64,000 bases of DNA, taken from the NCBI GenBank assembly GCA_030834965.1, contig JAUQWW010000039.1:1-64000 (forward strand), read 5' to 3'. The translations under genes and the position numbers were made by a program. This stretch comes from Gallionellaceae bacterium (lineage in GTDB: Bacteria; Pseudomonadota; Gammaproteobacteria; Burkholderiales; Gallionellaceae). Position 1 is the stretch's first letter. Each line of letters opens with the position of its first letter. The notes beneath the pieces were generated by a model. The model was not told where the DNA came from, made no database searches, and saw only the letters and a list, made by a program, of their open reading frames with translations. Positions 40,085-51,817 of the stretch are shown here, piece after piece.

Positions 40085-42565
40085 CTACAGCCTCAGCAAC
40101 TTGATGCTACCCACACCCAATGCGAACTGATAAAAAATCTGCGCCCAGTCTTTCAGCTCTTTGGTAAAAGCAAATTTATCCAGCAGTTCCGGCACGACCA
40201 CGGTGTCGCCGGGCATCAGTTCTTCGCCATTTGATCCGCCAAAATCACCGGAAAAACGGCTGAGAATAGAATTTGATTTTCTTGTGCTGAGCACAGATCC
40301 ATCCGCACGTAGCAGGTAAATGCGCGCCTCATCGGCATCACGTGTAGGCCCGCCCGCTTGTTCGAGATAGTCAGACACATGTTTGCCGGGGTGATGTATG
40401 AAAGTGTTTTCGTTGTACACCATGCCCATCACACTTACTGTCGAGGGTGTGCTTGGCACCACAAACTGGTCGCCGTCTTCGAGCGCTATATCTGGGATGT
40501 CTCTTATAGTGGCATTTTGTGCGGGCATTTCAAGCACCACACGACCCGTCGCGCGGGTACTACGGATTTTTTGCACCAAAGCCGCCTGGGCTTCAGCCTG
40601 TATTTTCGCACTATTGGCATCTTCAGGGCTAATTGCAGCCTGCTGCTTGGCCACCAAATTACGATTGATGTCAGCTTCCATACGGTCAGCCATTGTTTGC
40701 AGACGCTTCTGTTGCATTTCACGTACTGAATCTCGATTCAACTCCGCGCCAAACAGATATGCATTGGGCGTCAATCCTCCAACGCGCTCGACCAATTGGC
40801 GCAAAGTTTCACCAGGCAGCACTTTGTAAACACCGGCAGCATTGATTTCACCTTCCAGGCGTACATAAACACTGCGCTTGCCAATAGGTACCTGGATGTC
40901 CTCTTTCGAAAAAATTGTAATAACATCACCGGGCTGCAAAAGATAATTTTCTACCGACTTTTCATCCGCAATCGCTTTGCCCAGATTGAACGGGATTAGT
41001 GTGTTGGAGAGATCCGCTTTGTTGAGTCGTTCTATCAGCGCATAGTCCCAGTTGATTTCTGTTTTTTTGAGTTGCTCCTCCAGCGTTTTGTCATCGTTAG
41101 ATTCCGATTTCTTGAGTTGGTCTGCCAGCGCATTGTCTCCGTTGGTTTTCGATTTTTTAAGCTTCCCCTCCAGCATCTTGTCTCCGTTGGTTTTCCTTGC
41201 CGTGTCCTTAATGTCGGCTTGCATGCGGCTCGACTCTTGCGCCGGGCTGGGGAATACCTGGTTTTGTTTTTCCCAATAACTCGGGATGATCAGAGCATCC
41301 ATGGTCGGAATCAAATCCTTCACGCGCATCCCTTGTTTCCAGGGACGGCGGCCGGGGTCCGCAACATTGCCGCGCAGGGTGACGGCGTTGTCAAATTGCC
41401 CTTTGATGGCACGAACCTGGATTAAATCACCGTCCTGAATACGCTTCTCCAGTCCAAGCTTGTCCAATTCAAACTCTTCAACCTTGCGCATTGTTCTATC
41501 AGCAATGCGCTCGACCATGACTTTCTGGCCCGCTGCGGTTGTGGTGAATCCGCCAGCTAGTTCAATCAGGTTAGCCAAGGTGGTCTTCTCATCCTTTATC
41601 TCATAGATGGCAGAATTATTAACGCTGCCAGAAATCGCAACGAGATGACCAACCGGCGGAATGTAGATAACATCGCCCGCCAACAATGCAACATCCTTGG
41701 TCTTGTCACCTTTTAACAGCAACTCGTAGAGATCGAAGTCAGTCACCAGTTTGCCATTGCGCTTAACCTGGATGTGGCGCAACGAACCCTTGACGGAAGG
41801 CCCGCCGGAAGCAAATAAAGTGTTTACCAGAGTGCTTAACGAACTGACGGTATAGACACCCGGGCGCTTGGCTTGGCCCAGGACAAACACTTGTATGGAA
41901 CGCAATTTTCCTAGTGTTACGTTCAGCTCAAAATTACGGAATACGCGCCCGATAGCGCTTTTCAGATAGCCTTGCAGTTGTTGATAACGGATGCCAGCCA
42001 CATTGATATTGCCAACCTTGGGTATGTCGATCGCGCCATTACGGTTTACCACGGCATGAAAGTCGATATCGACCTGACCCCATGCTTTTATGACAATTTC
42101 ATCGCCGGGGCCAATCAGATAATCTGGCGTAACGGGGATGTTCTCCACGGGCGCAAAAGTGTCCGGCACGTCGCTGAACAGGGAAAAACCATACATCGGC
42201 AATTTACGCCCCACGGATTTTGCGACGAAATCCTGAAACTCGTTCGAAACGTCTTCTTCAGCAACGGCTTGCCTGTCTCGTGGTTCAATTGCGGCAGCAT
42301 TTTTTTCCAGAACCGAGGGACCGCTCATCTTCAGAGCTAAGCCATCCCTGGAATTTGAAATCATCGGTGTGCTGCCAATAGCCATTTCTGGCAGCAAACC
42401 GGATTGCTCTGTAACACCGATACCAGCACCTCTGGCATTATTCAGAACTTGTGCCAACGTCGCGGTGGGAAACAACAATGTCAAAGGCAGCAATAGTGCG
42501 CCCGCGCTGCGTGCCCAGGTAGCCCATTTATGCTTATGAATTTCAGGTTGTCCAGCCATATCCAT
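40085..42565 (-). CDS. Polysaccharide export outer membrane protein (Wza-like, multiple SLBB)
   Basis: An 826-aa exporter, about twice the size of Wza. A signal peptide (ALLLPLTLLFPTATLAQ, about residues 23-39) is followed by the Poly_export domain (DYLIGPGDEIVIKAWGQ, about residue 145). SLBB domains come next (VFVLGQAKRPGVYTVSS, LVAISGSVNNSAIYEIKD, VYVRLEGEINAAGVYKVLP, VSVMGMVYNENTFIHHPG). A four-copy 15-residue charged repeat interrupts it (41012-41191). No lipobox cysteine is seen after the signal peptide. The start may be either of two ATGs six bases apart. Confidence 0.9.
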   Translation of the reverse strand: MDMAGQPEIHKHKWATWARSAGALLLPLTLLFPTATLAQVLNNARGAGIGVTEQSGLLPEMAIGSTPMISNSRDGLALKMSGPSVLEKNAAAIEPRDRQAVAEEDVSNEFQDFVAKSVGRKLPMYGFSLFSDVPDTFAPVENIPVTPDYLIGPGDEIVIKAWGQVDIDFHAVVNRNGAIDIPKVGNINVAGIRYQQLQGYLKSAIGRVFRNFELNVTLGKLRSIQVFVLGQAKRPGVYTVSSLSTLVNTLFASGGPSVKGSLRHIQVKRNGKLVTDFDLYELLLKGDKTKDVALLAGDVIYIPPVGHLVAISGSVNNSAIYEIKDEKTTLANLIELAGGFTTTAAGQKVMVERIADRTMRKVEEFELDKLGLEKRIQDGDLIQVRAIKGQFDNAVTLRGNVADPGRRPWKQGMRVKDLIPTMDALIIPSYWEKQNQVFPSPAQESSRMQADIKDTARKTNGDKMLEGKLKKSKTNGDNALADQLKKSESNDDKTLEEQLKKTEINWDYALIERLNKADLSNTLIPFNLGKAIADEKSVENYLLQPGDVITIFSKEDIQVPIGKRSVYVRLEGEINAAGVYKVLPGETLRQLVERVGGLTPNAYLFGAELNRDSVREMQQKRLQTMADRMEADINRNLVAKQQAAISPEDANSAKIQAEAQAALVQKIRSTRATGRVVLEMPAQNATIRDIPDIALEDGDQFVVPSTPSTVSVMGMVYNENTFIHHPGKHVSDYLEQAGGPTRDADEARIYLLRADGSVLSTRKSNSILSRFSGDFGGSNGEELMPGDTVVVPELLDKFAFTKELKDWAQIFYQFALGVGSIKLLRL
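41012..41191 (-). repeat. Coding tandem repeat, 4 x 45 bp, in the Wza-like gene
   Basis: Four consecutive 15-residue units: TNGDKMLEGKLKKSK, TNGDNALADQLKKSE, SNDDKTLEEQLKKTE, INWDYALIERLNKAD. The pattern is hydrophilic, heptad-like and highly charged. The first two units share long identical DNA stretches, so expansion is recent. A helical spacer between SLBB domains is plausible. Confidence 0.85.
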
Positions 42566-42641
42566 TCTTTCCCTGCCCGAATCTAGATGTAGTGCTTCAA
42601 ATATTAAAATTATAACCCGTTGACCTGCTGGAGAGCATTAA

Positions 42642-44159
42642 TCAGCGACTGCCAGTACCGAAGGCAAAATTAACCGACAAGTCTGCCACATTGCTATTCA
42701 GCGCACCTTTAAGTGACTTGACGCGGCCCGCGCTGAGCTTGATGCCGGTCACCTTGGTCAGGTCCATGGTTAGATAAGCCATCGGCTGCACAATCGCACC
42801 ACCGCTGGTATCCAGCCCACCGCCCCCGGCTGCACCGATCAGCATTTCCGCACCGGCTGAAAATCTATCGAAAAATTTCTGCGTGCGGAAACCTGCACCA
42901 AACAGTCCGGCCGAATAGCCTCCGGAATTGCCGCTATACGCGCTATGTGCCTGGCCGGTCAGATAAATGGAACGGTTCAGGTAGCGGTTTAGCTTGATCA
43001 CAACGGCATCGATATCGCGTTTGCTGCCATCCCTGTATGCGGCATCGAAATAATGTTCCGTCCCGAAAATCCACTCGTTACCGACGATAACTGCTCCCCT
43101 GCCTGAAGCGGCAGGATGATCTAAGTCCCAGATGAAATTAGCCGAACCATAATTTGCCCGAAATTTACCGTTGGGCGCAGTAGCGTAGCCGCCTTCCAGA
43201 GAAAGATGGGTATCGCGGCTAAGATTGACCGTGGCATAAGTGCCCAGCTTGTTCAGCAATCCCCCGCCTACCGACACCAGGCCGCCGCCGCCCATACCCA
43301 GAGCCAGGCGCGCGCCGATGGCAAGGGTTTCATCCCATATAGGGGTTTCTGCACCCAGCGTGCCGAGAAATTCGGCGTACCCTGCTGCATTGCCGCTGGA
43401 CGCACCGGCGGCTTCCAAACCCCAATACAACGAGGGCGACAATAACCGCTCCAGGCGTACACCCACAGCGCCGATCGAGTTTGTTGCGGGAGCGCCGGAA
43501 AGATCGGTAACATTACCTCTCGGCCTGTACCTCCCCACCGTTGCCAGCACCCGATCAAATCCCGCTCCATGACGACCCTTGGTATCCATCTGTTGGCCGA
43601 CACGATCCGGCGTGACATAGGCAAAATTGCTGTCGGCTGAAAATAAAAGGCCGATTTGATTGCTGCTGATCTCCCCGTTAGGGAAGGAAACATGGGATGC
43701 CGAGATGCCCGCTTGATAGTTGCCGAGCTTCCACAGCAAATCGAGGTGAGGCCGAACCATCAGCCCGCCTCCTGTCATTGTCGAGGCGCTGCTGCCTCCG
43801 CCTCCGCCCACAAATACCCCTGTCTGCAGTTCCAGTCTGGGAAACAGCTTTTGATGCCACGCCATTTCACCGCCTGCGGTAAAAAACCCTCCGCGCTGGC
43901 CAGTGATCGCCCCATATGCGGCCGGGCCAAGATAGAGTCTGGGTGACACCTCAACCAGATAACTCGTGCCCAGCATGCCCATGTTTTCGTTGCTGGATAA
44001 ATTGATGCGCTCAAGGCCGAACTTGAACATCGCTGGCTTGCGAATAACGGCATCGCTGGATTTGGAGCTAGCTTTTGCTGCATCTGCATATGCCACGGCT
44101 GGCAGGAAGGCAGCCGCCAACAGCACATTAGTAAGTCGGTGCATAACACTACTCTTCAT
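42642..44159 (-). CDS. Predicted outer-membrane beta-barrel protein, unrecognised family
   Basis: A 505-aa protein with a clear signal peptide (VLLAAAFLPAVAYADA). The mature part is rich in Gly, aromatic residues and alternating strand patterns (FKFGLERINLSS, AYGAITGQRGGFFTAGGEM, GIKLSAGRVKSLKG) and ends in FAFGTGSR. It is first in the polysaccharide locus, 76 bases upstream of the Wza-like gene. It could be a secretion accessory or an outer-membrane port, but I do not recognise a family. The start ATG (MKSSVMHRL) lacks a strong ribosome-binding site; ATG 44144 is an alternative. No terminator separates it from gyrB. Confidence 0.65.
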   Translation of the reverse strand: MKSSVMHRLTNVLLAAAFLPAVAYADAAKASSKSSDAVIRKPAMFKFGLERINLSSNENMGMLGTSYLVEVSPRLYLGPAAYGAITGQRGGFFTAGGEMAWHQKLFPRLELQTGVFVGGGGGSSASTMTGGGLMVRPHLDLLWKLGNYQAGISASHVSFPNGEISSNQIGLLFSADSNFAYVTPDRVGQQMDTKGRHGAGFDRVLATVGRYRPRGNVTDLSGAPATNSIGAVGVRLERLLSPSLYWGLEAAGASSGNAAGYAEFLGTLGAETPIWDETLAIGARLALGMGGGGLVSVGGGLLNKLGTYATVNLSRDTHLSLEGGYATAPNGKFRANYGSANFIWDLDHPAASGRGAVIVGNEWIFGTEHYFDAAYRDGSKRDIDAVVIKLNRYLNRSIYLTGQAHSAYSGNSGGYSAGLFGAGFRTQKFFDRFSAGAEMLIGAAGGGGLDTSGGAIVQPMAYLTMDLTKVTGIKLSAGRVKSLKGALNSNVADLSVNFAFGTGSR

Positions 44160-44223
44160 GATGAACGTCTGCCGCTTCCACACGGCATGAATGTTCTGTG
44201 TGAAACCTGCAACTCGCACCTGG

Positions 44224-46614
<2,391 letters not shown>

Positions 46615-46619
46615 TCATT

Positions 46620-46635
46620 TGTTTCACGTGAAACA
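46620..46635. promoter_or_regulatory. parS centromere site (left copy)
   Basis: TGTTTCACGTGAAACA, a perfect match to the universal 16-bp parS palindrome bound by ParB, in the 60-bp gap between dnaN and gyrB. The parAB genes are in the window at 55804-57462. Confidence 0.93.
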
Positions 46636-46665
46636 TCAATTCTATATCCTACCCATGTACGTCAG

Positions 46666-47772
46666 TTAAATACGCATCGGCATGACTACATATTTGAATT
46701 CTTCGTTGCCGGGCACGGTTATCAAGATACTGCTATTGGGATCGCCAAACGAAAAAGTTACCGTCTGTGCCGTGGCATTGTTCAGCCCATCCAGCAGGTA
46801 ATTAACGTTGAAACCTATATCCAGCGCGATGCCATGATAGTCTGTTTCCATATCTTCTTGGGCTTCTTCCTGTTCGCTGTTGCTGCTGATAATTCGCAGA
46901 TTCTTTTCAGTCAGAACGAAACGCACGCCTCTGAATTTTTCATTGGACAAGATGGCTGCACGCTGCAATGCCTGCAGAATGGCTAATCTGTCCATCTCGA
47001 GATGGTTCGTGTAATTTGGAATTACGCGTTCGTAATCAGGGAATTTGCCATCGATTACCTTAGATGTCAGGACGATATCTGAAAAAGTCATTCTGACCTG
47101 ATTTTCTGCCAGTTCAAATAAGATTTTTTCCTTGCCATCCCCCAGGAGCTTGATTAACTCGTTGACGGTTTTTCTTGGCAGGATAATTTCTTTTTTTGCA
47201 TACTCCTTGTCCAGCATGGTGCTGGTAAACGCAAGGCGATGTCCATCTGTAGCGACCAGTTTCAACGAAGCACCATCAATAACCAGCAGAACGCCATTCA
47301 GATAATAGCGAATATCCTGTTGCGCCATCGCATACTGCACCATACCGAACAATTTTTTTAGCTGCCCCTGTTCTACTTCAATTTTTTCGGCCTGTTCCAA
47401 TTGTTCCTGAACTTTTGGAAAGTCTTGTGCCGGCAACGTTTGTAAACTAAATCTGCTTTTATTAACCTTGACCTGCAAGCGGCTATCCTGGATATCCAGG
47501 CTGACTTTGCTTCCATCCGGCACAACCCTAAGAATTTCCTGCAATTTTTTTGCCGCCACGGTTATTGCCGCATCCGGCCCTTTTTGGTCGGCGTCGGTTA
47601 GTTGTGTTGTGATCTGTATCTCAAGATCGGTTGCCACGAAACATAGCCTGGAGTCAGTTTTTTCAATAAGTACATTGGACAAAATCGGTAGAGGTTGTTT
47701 GCGCTCAACAACGCCTGTGACGATCTGCAATGGTTTAAGAAGAACATCTTTGTCGATATTTTTAATAAACAT
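46666..47772 (-). CDS. dnaN: DNA polymerase III beta subunit (sliding clamp)
   Basis: A 368-aa clamp protein with three repeated domains. It starts MFIKNIDKDVLLKPLQIVTG, contains LPILSNVLIEK, and ends with the typical YVVMPMRI. It tethers DNA polymerase III to template. The gene follows dnaA after a 203-bp AT-rich gap. Confidence 0.97.
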   Translation of the reverse strand: MFIKNIDKDVLLKPLQIVTGVVERKQPLPILSNVLIEKTDSRLCFVATDLEIQITTQLTDADQKGPDAAITVAAKKLQEILRVVPDGSKVSLDIQDSRLQVKVNKSRFSLQTLPAQDFPKVQEQLEQAEKIEVEQGQLKKLFGMVQYAMAQQDIRYYLNGVLLVIDGASLKLVATDGHRLAFTSTMLDKEYAKKEIILPRKTVNELIKLLGDGKEKILFELAENQVRMTFSDIVLTSKVIDGKFPDYERVIPNYTNHLEMDRLAILQALQRAAILSNEKFRGVRFVLTEKNLRIISSNSEQEEAQEDMETDYHGIALDIGFNVNYLLDGLNNATAQTVTFSFGDPNSSILITVPGNEEFKYVVMPMRI

Positions 47773-47975
47773 TCTTATATATCCTTAAGAATAATAGTAA
47801 CAAGCATCAAATATAGTGAATAACTAAATTTTTTTATTTAGTTATAACAGGTTATGAATCATATAAGGATGTGGGTAGTTGGCCGTTAAGCTTGTGGAAT
47901 TTTTGCGCATAACTTTTCTGTAAATCTATATCAAAGGGTTATTCACAATATAAAGCACAAAAACTGACATGTTTA
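47773..47975. other. dnaA-dnaN intergenic region, candidate origin component
   Basis: An AT-rich gap with DnaA-box-like sites: TTATTCACA (47939-47947, plus strand), TTATTCACT (complement of 47815-47823) and TTATGCGCA (complement of 47904-47912). It also has a perfect 9-bp palindrome TAACTAAAT-TTTTTT-ATTTAGTTA (47821-47844). The mix of weak boxes and an easily melted stretch suits an oriC part or a DnaA-controlled dnaN promoter. Confidence 0.5.
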
Positions 47976-49325
47976 TTAGTTGCGTAATGTTTGATTGAGC
48001 AGATTGAAATCTGCGTTTAGAGACGATTCCAGATTACGCAAGCTCTCTATTGTTTTGCAGGCATACATGACCGTGGTGTGGTCTCTTCCACCAAAAGCAG
48101 CTCCAATTTCAGGGAGGCTCAATTGAGTTAATTCTCGCGCCAGACACATGGCAATCTGCCTGGGCCGGGCAATAATGCGGGTTCGCTTTTTGGAAAGCAG
48201 ATCGGCAACCTTGATACGGTAAAAATCCGCAACCGTTTTTTGTATGTTTTCTATGGAAACCTGTTTGTTTTGAGATGCAAGCAAGTCCTTGAGTGCTTCC
48301 TTGGCAAGTTCTATAGAAATAGCGCGTTTGTGAAATCTTGAATATGCATCAATTCGTTTGAGCGCCCCCTCCAGTTCGCGAATATTGGAGCGGACGTGCT
48401 TGGCTATGAAAAAGGCCACGTCTTCGCTGATCGGATTGTTGGAAAGAGCGGCTTTTTGTAACAAAATCGCAACCCGCATTTCCAGGCCTGGGGGTTCGAT
48501 GGCCACCGTTAAACCCCAGCTGAAGCGTGAAGTCAGCCGTGGCGTCATTCCGGAAATTTCTTTGGGGAATGTGTCGCATGTAATAACGACTTGTTTATGC
48601 CCATCAATCAATGAGTTGAGCGTATAGAAAAATTCTTGTTGGGTACCGGGTTTGTCGGCGATAAATTGAATATCGTCAATTAATAACAAATCCAGGGAAT
48701 TATAGAATTGCTTGAACTCATCAAATTTTTTGGTTTGAAAAGCGCGTACAACATCCGAAATGTAATTAGTGGCGTGCACATAACAAATTTTTGCGTGCGG
48801 ATTTTCACGCTTAATATGGTTTCCAATCGATTGGATTAAATGGGTTTTGCCTAACCCGACCCCGCCATAAATAAATAATGGGTTGTAGGTGATACCTGGA
48901 GATTCGGCTACTTGTATTGCCGCCGCGTGTGCGAGCTGGTTGGCTTTGCCGGTCACAAAGTTTTCGAAAGTAAGAAGTGGGTTAAGTTTGTTCTGGCTTT
49001 TCTGTGTCTTGGGTACAGGCTGGGTCGGCTGGCTGGTGTCAGCTTCAGCAATGTATGGTTTAGGGGCGGGTTGTGCGGACGATTTTTTACCTATGCGCAG
49101 TTCAAAGTGTGGTGAACCGGAAAGAAATGATTCTGCGCGTTTGGAAATTTCCGGCAAAAAACGTTCTTGTACCAGCTTCAGCGTAAAGCTATTAGGGGCA
49201 GTCAAGGTGATCTGATTGCCTTTGATTTCAAAAGCTAGCGGCTTGATCCAGGAATTGAATTGTTGTGGAGGAAGACTGTCTTCAAAAAAGCGAAGGCAGG
49301 AATCCCACAATGATTTGTCCGACAT
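47976..49325 (-). CDS. dnaA: Chromosomal replication initiator protein DnaA
   Basis: A 449-aa AAA+ initiator. Domain I starts SLWDSCLRFFEDSLPPQQF. The AAA+ Walker A is FIYGGVGLGKTHLIQSIG (about residue 155) and Walker B is LLLIDDIQFIADK. Domain IV has the DnaA-box-binding signature GGRDHTTVMYACKTI near the C-terminus. I start at MSDKSLWDS; longer frames add 9-18 residues with no support. It is divergent from rpmH, and a perfect DnaA box lies in the shared upstream region, consistent with autoregulation. Confidence 0.96.
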   Translation of the reverse strand: MSDKSLWDSCLRFFEDSLPPQQFNSWIKPLAFEIKGNQITLTAPNSFTLKLVQERFLPEISKRAESFLSGSPHFELRIGKKSSAQPAPKPYIAEADTSQPTQPVPKTQKSQNKLNPLLTFENFVTGKANQLAHAAAIQVAESPGITYNPLFIYGGVGLGKTHLIQSIGNHIKRENPHAKICYVHATNYISDVVRAFQTKKFDEFKQFYNSLDLLLIDDIQFIADKPGTQQEFFYTLNSLIDGHKQVVITCDTFPKEISGMTPRLTSRFSWGLTVAIEPPGLEMRVAILLQKAALSNNPISEDVAFFIAKHVRSNIRELEGALKRIDAYSRFHKRAISIELAKEALKDLLASQNKQVSIENIQKTVADFYRIKVADLLSKKRTRIIARPRQIAMCLARELTQLSLPEIGAAFGGRDHTTVMYACKTIESLRNLESSLNADFNLLNQTLRN

Positions 49326-49381
49326 GGTTTCTTGGCTATGTTGAAAAAACATTCGGATTATTCTACGCGCAAGGAGCAAAG

Positions 49382-49390
49382 TTATCCACA
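49382..49390 (+). promoter_or_regulatory. Consensus DnaA box
   Basis: TTATCCACA, the strong consensus, lies 57 bases upstream of the dnaA start and 15 bases before the rpmH -35 hexamer. It probably controls dnaA and may be part of the origin, since gene direction switches here. Confidence 0.85.
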
Positions 49391-49404
49391 GAAGAAAAAT
49401 AAAC

Positions 49405-49433
49405 TTGACATAACTCTCGGTAAATATTGTAAT
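49405..49433 (+). promoter_or_regulatory. Sigma-70 promoter of rpmH
   Basis: TTGACA, 17 bases, TGTAAT; initiation at about 49440, 39 bases before the rpmH ATG. It is the only promoter seen before rpmH-rnpA-yidD-yidC. Confidence 0.75.
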
Positions 49434-49478
49434 TGCGGGTTTTCGGCACTACTAAACTAATTATTAGAGGGGCATCAA

Positions 49479-49613
49479 ATGAAGCGCACATATCAACCTT
49501 CCGTCACCAAAAGAAAACGCACTCACGGATTCTTGGTTCGCATGAAGACCAAGGGGGGCCGCGCCGTAATACGGGCTCGCAGAGCCAAGGGCCGTACACG
49601 TCTTGCTGTCTAA
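49479..49613 (+). CDS. rpmH: 50S ribosomal protein L34
   Basis: A 44-aa basic ribosomal protein. It starts [19 protein letters not shown] and ends [11 protein letters not shown], matching L34 throughout. GAGGGG precedes the ATG. It is the first gene of the rightward cluster; rnpA overlaps its end. Confidence 0.97.
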   Translation: MKRTYQPSVTKRKRTHGFLVRMKTKGGRAVIRARRAKGRTRLAV

Positions 49614-49953
49614 TGCCAGGAAAACCTTTCCTCCTTGCCGCCGGATAAGGAATCGCACGGATTTTGAGCAGACATTTCGTGCTGAATACTTGAGCAACAA
49701 ATGGTTTGCAGTATATGCACGAAAAAATGAGGGCAGTTTATCCCGTCTAGGGATAATCGCCAGCAAAAGAATAATGCCTAAAGCGGTGTCCAGGAATTTT
49801 GCCAAGCGTTTGATTCGTGATGTTTTCCGGTGTTTTTTTTCAGCTGAATATGCATTAGATGTGGTGGTGCGTGCCAAGCGGCAGCTAAGCCCGGATACTT
49901 CCAGGGAAGGACGGTTAGCCTTGGTACAACTGTTTCAGGCAGCGCAAAAATGA
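49603..49953 (+). CDS. rnpA: Ribonuclease P protein component
   Basis: A 116-aa protein subunit of RNase P, needed for 5' maturation of tRNA. The RNR motif is present in [17 protein letters not shown] (about residues 60-76), and [17 protein letters not shown] is the usual N-terminus. The start codon appears to be TTG, overlapping the last codons of rpmH by 11 bases; no ATG lies before the conserved region. Confidence 0.93.
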   Translation: MLSNARKTFPPCRRIRNRTDFEQTFRAEYLSNKWFAVYARKNEGSLSRLGIIASKRIMPKAVSRNFAKRLIRDVFRCFFSAEYALDVVVRAKRQLSPDTSREGRLALVQLFQAAQK

Positions 49954-50162
49954 TGCGGCAATTATTGATTCGGCTGATAGGTTTATATCAGTACTTAATC
50001 AGTCCGCTCAAGCCGCCAACTTGTCGTTTTACCCCAACTTGCTCCCATTATGCCTGCGAGGTTGTCGCCAAATATGGTGTTTGGCGCGGCACCTGGTTGA
50101 GTATCAAGCGGGTGCTTCGCTGTAACCCCTGGAATCCGGGCGGTTATGATCCAGCACCCTAG
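49950..50162 (+). CDS. yidD: Membrane protein insertion efficiency factor YidD
   Basis: A 70-aa protein that helps YidC insert inner-membrane proteins. The family core is seen in [21 protein letters not shown] and [12 protein letters not shown]. The ATG overlaps the rnpA stop as ATGA. Confidence 0.95.
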   Translation: MMRQLLIRLIGLYQYLISPLKPPTCRFTPTCSHYACEVVAKYGVWRGTWLSIKRVLRCNPWNPGGYDPAP

Positions 50163-50182
50163 AATTGTATAGGCGAAACCAC

Positions 50183-51817
50183 ATGGATTTTCAACGTCTT
50201 TTTCTGTTTCTGATTTTTTCCTTCTCAGTTTTTCTGCTGTGGGATGGTTGGCAGCGTGCACAAAACCCTGTTGTACAAACTGCACCGGCCGGCACTTCAG
50301 TAGCCAGCGCGCCTGTTGCGACAACAATTGAGGTGGGAAAACCCGTAGCAAATGCAGTTGCTGCACAGCAAAAAAATCTGGCCGGGAATAAAATTACCGT
50401 AAAAACAGATCGTTTTGTGGCAGAAATCAGCACGGTTGGCGGGGATCTGCGCCGCATGGAGTTTTTACAGCATTATGCCGCCAATGACAGAAACAAACCG
50501 TTTGTGCTTTTGCAGGAACAGGGAGCGCATATATACATCGCGCAAACCGGCTTGTTGGGTCCCGGAATGCCCACACACAACTCTATATTTACAGCCGAAG
50601 CCAGCGATTATCAATTAGCCGAAGGCAAGGACACACTGGAAGTACGTCTGTCGGCAACGGATGTGGCGGGCGCAAGGGTAAGCAAAGTATATATTTTTCA
50701 TCGCGGCAGCTATCTGGTTGATGTCGGTTACGAGATCGAAAACAACGGAAACAGCCCGCTCTTATCCTCTGCGTATTTTCAATTAGTACGTGATACATCC
50801 TCGCCAGAAGGTGGTTCACAGTTTGTACCCACTTACACTGGACCGGCTGTATTTACAGAGCAGGAAAAATTTCAGAAGGTGGATTTTTCCGATATCGAAA
50901 AAGGCAAAGTCAAGTACCCCCAGAGTGCCGATAACGGCTGGGTGGGTATGCTTCAGCATTATTTTGTGGCGGCATGGTTGCCTAAAGATAAGGTACAGCG
51001 CGAGATATATACCAAGCGCCTGGAAGGCAATCTTTATTCAGTTGGTGTGATATTGCCCGTTGGTGGTATTGCGCCCGGGCAGAGCACAAAGATCAGCGTG
51101 CCCCTCTATGCCGGGCCGGCGCAAACTTCTCTGGACAAGATTGCGCCGGGATTGGGGTTGACTGTCGATTATGGCTGGTTGACTATTATCTCCAGCCCGT
51201 TATTTTGGGTGCTCTCGTTCCTGCAGGGCTGGGTGCACAACTGGGGCGTGGCCATTATTCTGTTGACCGTACTGATCAAATTGGCATTCTTCCCTTTGTC
51301 AGCAGCCAGCTATCATTCCATGGCAAAGATGCGCGTGGTGGCGCCCAAGCTGGAAAAAATCAAGCAGCAATATGGAGATGACAAAGAACGCCTGCACAAG
51401 GCCATGATGGAACTGTACAAGACCGAAAAGATCAATCCGGTCGGTGGCTGTCTGCCCATGCTGATTCAGATTCCGGTATTCATCGCACTGTACTGGGCTA
51501 TTCTTGCCAGCGTCGAATTGCGTTATGCACCCTTCTTTGGCTGGATCACCGACCTATCGGCTGCCGACCCCTATTACGTGCTGCCGCTGATAATGGGTGC
51601 CAGCATGATAATCCAGACCAAGCTGAACCCAACCCCGCCCGACCCCCTGCAAGCCAAGCTGATGCAAATCATGCCCATCGTTTTCAGCATCGTGTTCTTC
51701 TTTTTCCCCGCCGGGCTAGTGTTGTATTCCATCGTGAACAACGTATTGTCTATCGCTCAGCAGTGGTACATCACGCGTAATTTGGAAGCCGGGTCCAAAG
51801 GTGCCGCCAAAGCCTGA
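50183..51817 (+). CDS. yidC: Membrane protein insertase YidC
   Basis: A 544-aa inner-membrane insertase/foldase. The N-terminal helix ([19 protein letters not shown]) is followed by the large periplasmic domain of Gram-negative YidC (to about residue 330). Conserved helices then follow with [16 protein letters not shown] and [21 protein letters not shown] start at ATG 50183 rather than an upstream TTG in frame. It will serve the F0 subunits encoded 6 kb downstream, among others. Confidence 0.96.
   Translation: MDFQRLFLFLIFSFSVFLLWDGWQRAQNPVVQTAPAGTSVASAPVATTIEVGKPVANAVAAQQKNLAGNKITVKTDRFVAEISTVGGDLRRMEFLQHYAANDRNKPFVLLQEQGAHIYIAQTGLLGPGMPTHNSIFTAEASDYQLAEGKDTLEVRLSATDVAGARVSKVYIFHRGSYLVDVGYEIENNGNSPLLSSAYFQLVRDTSSPEGGSQFVPTYTGPAVFTEQEKFQKVDFSDIEKGKVKYPQSADNGWVGMLQHYFVAAWLPKDKVQREIYTKRLEGNLYSVGVILPVGGIAPGQSTKISVPLYAGPAQTSLDKIAPGLGLTVDYGWLTIISSPLFWVLSFLQGWVHNWGVAIILLTVLIKLAFFPLSAASYHSMAKMRVVAPKLEKIKQQYGDDKERLHKAMMELYKTEKINPVGGCLPMLIQIPVFIALYWAILASVELRYAPFFGWITDLSAADPYYVLPLIMGASMIIQTKLNPTPPDPLQAKLMQIMPIVFSIVFFFFPAGLVLYSIVNNVLSIAQQWYITRNLEAGSKGAAKA

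Noticed and set aside
47821-47844. Intrinsic terminator of dnaA.
   Set aside because: The stem is A/T only and no U tract follows on the minus strand; an origin or promoter element is more likely.
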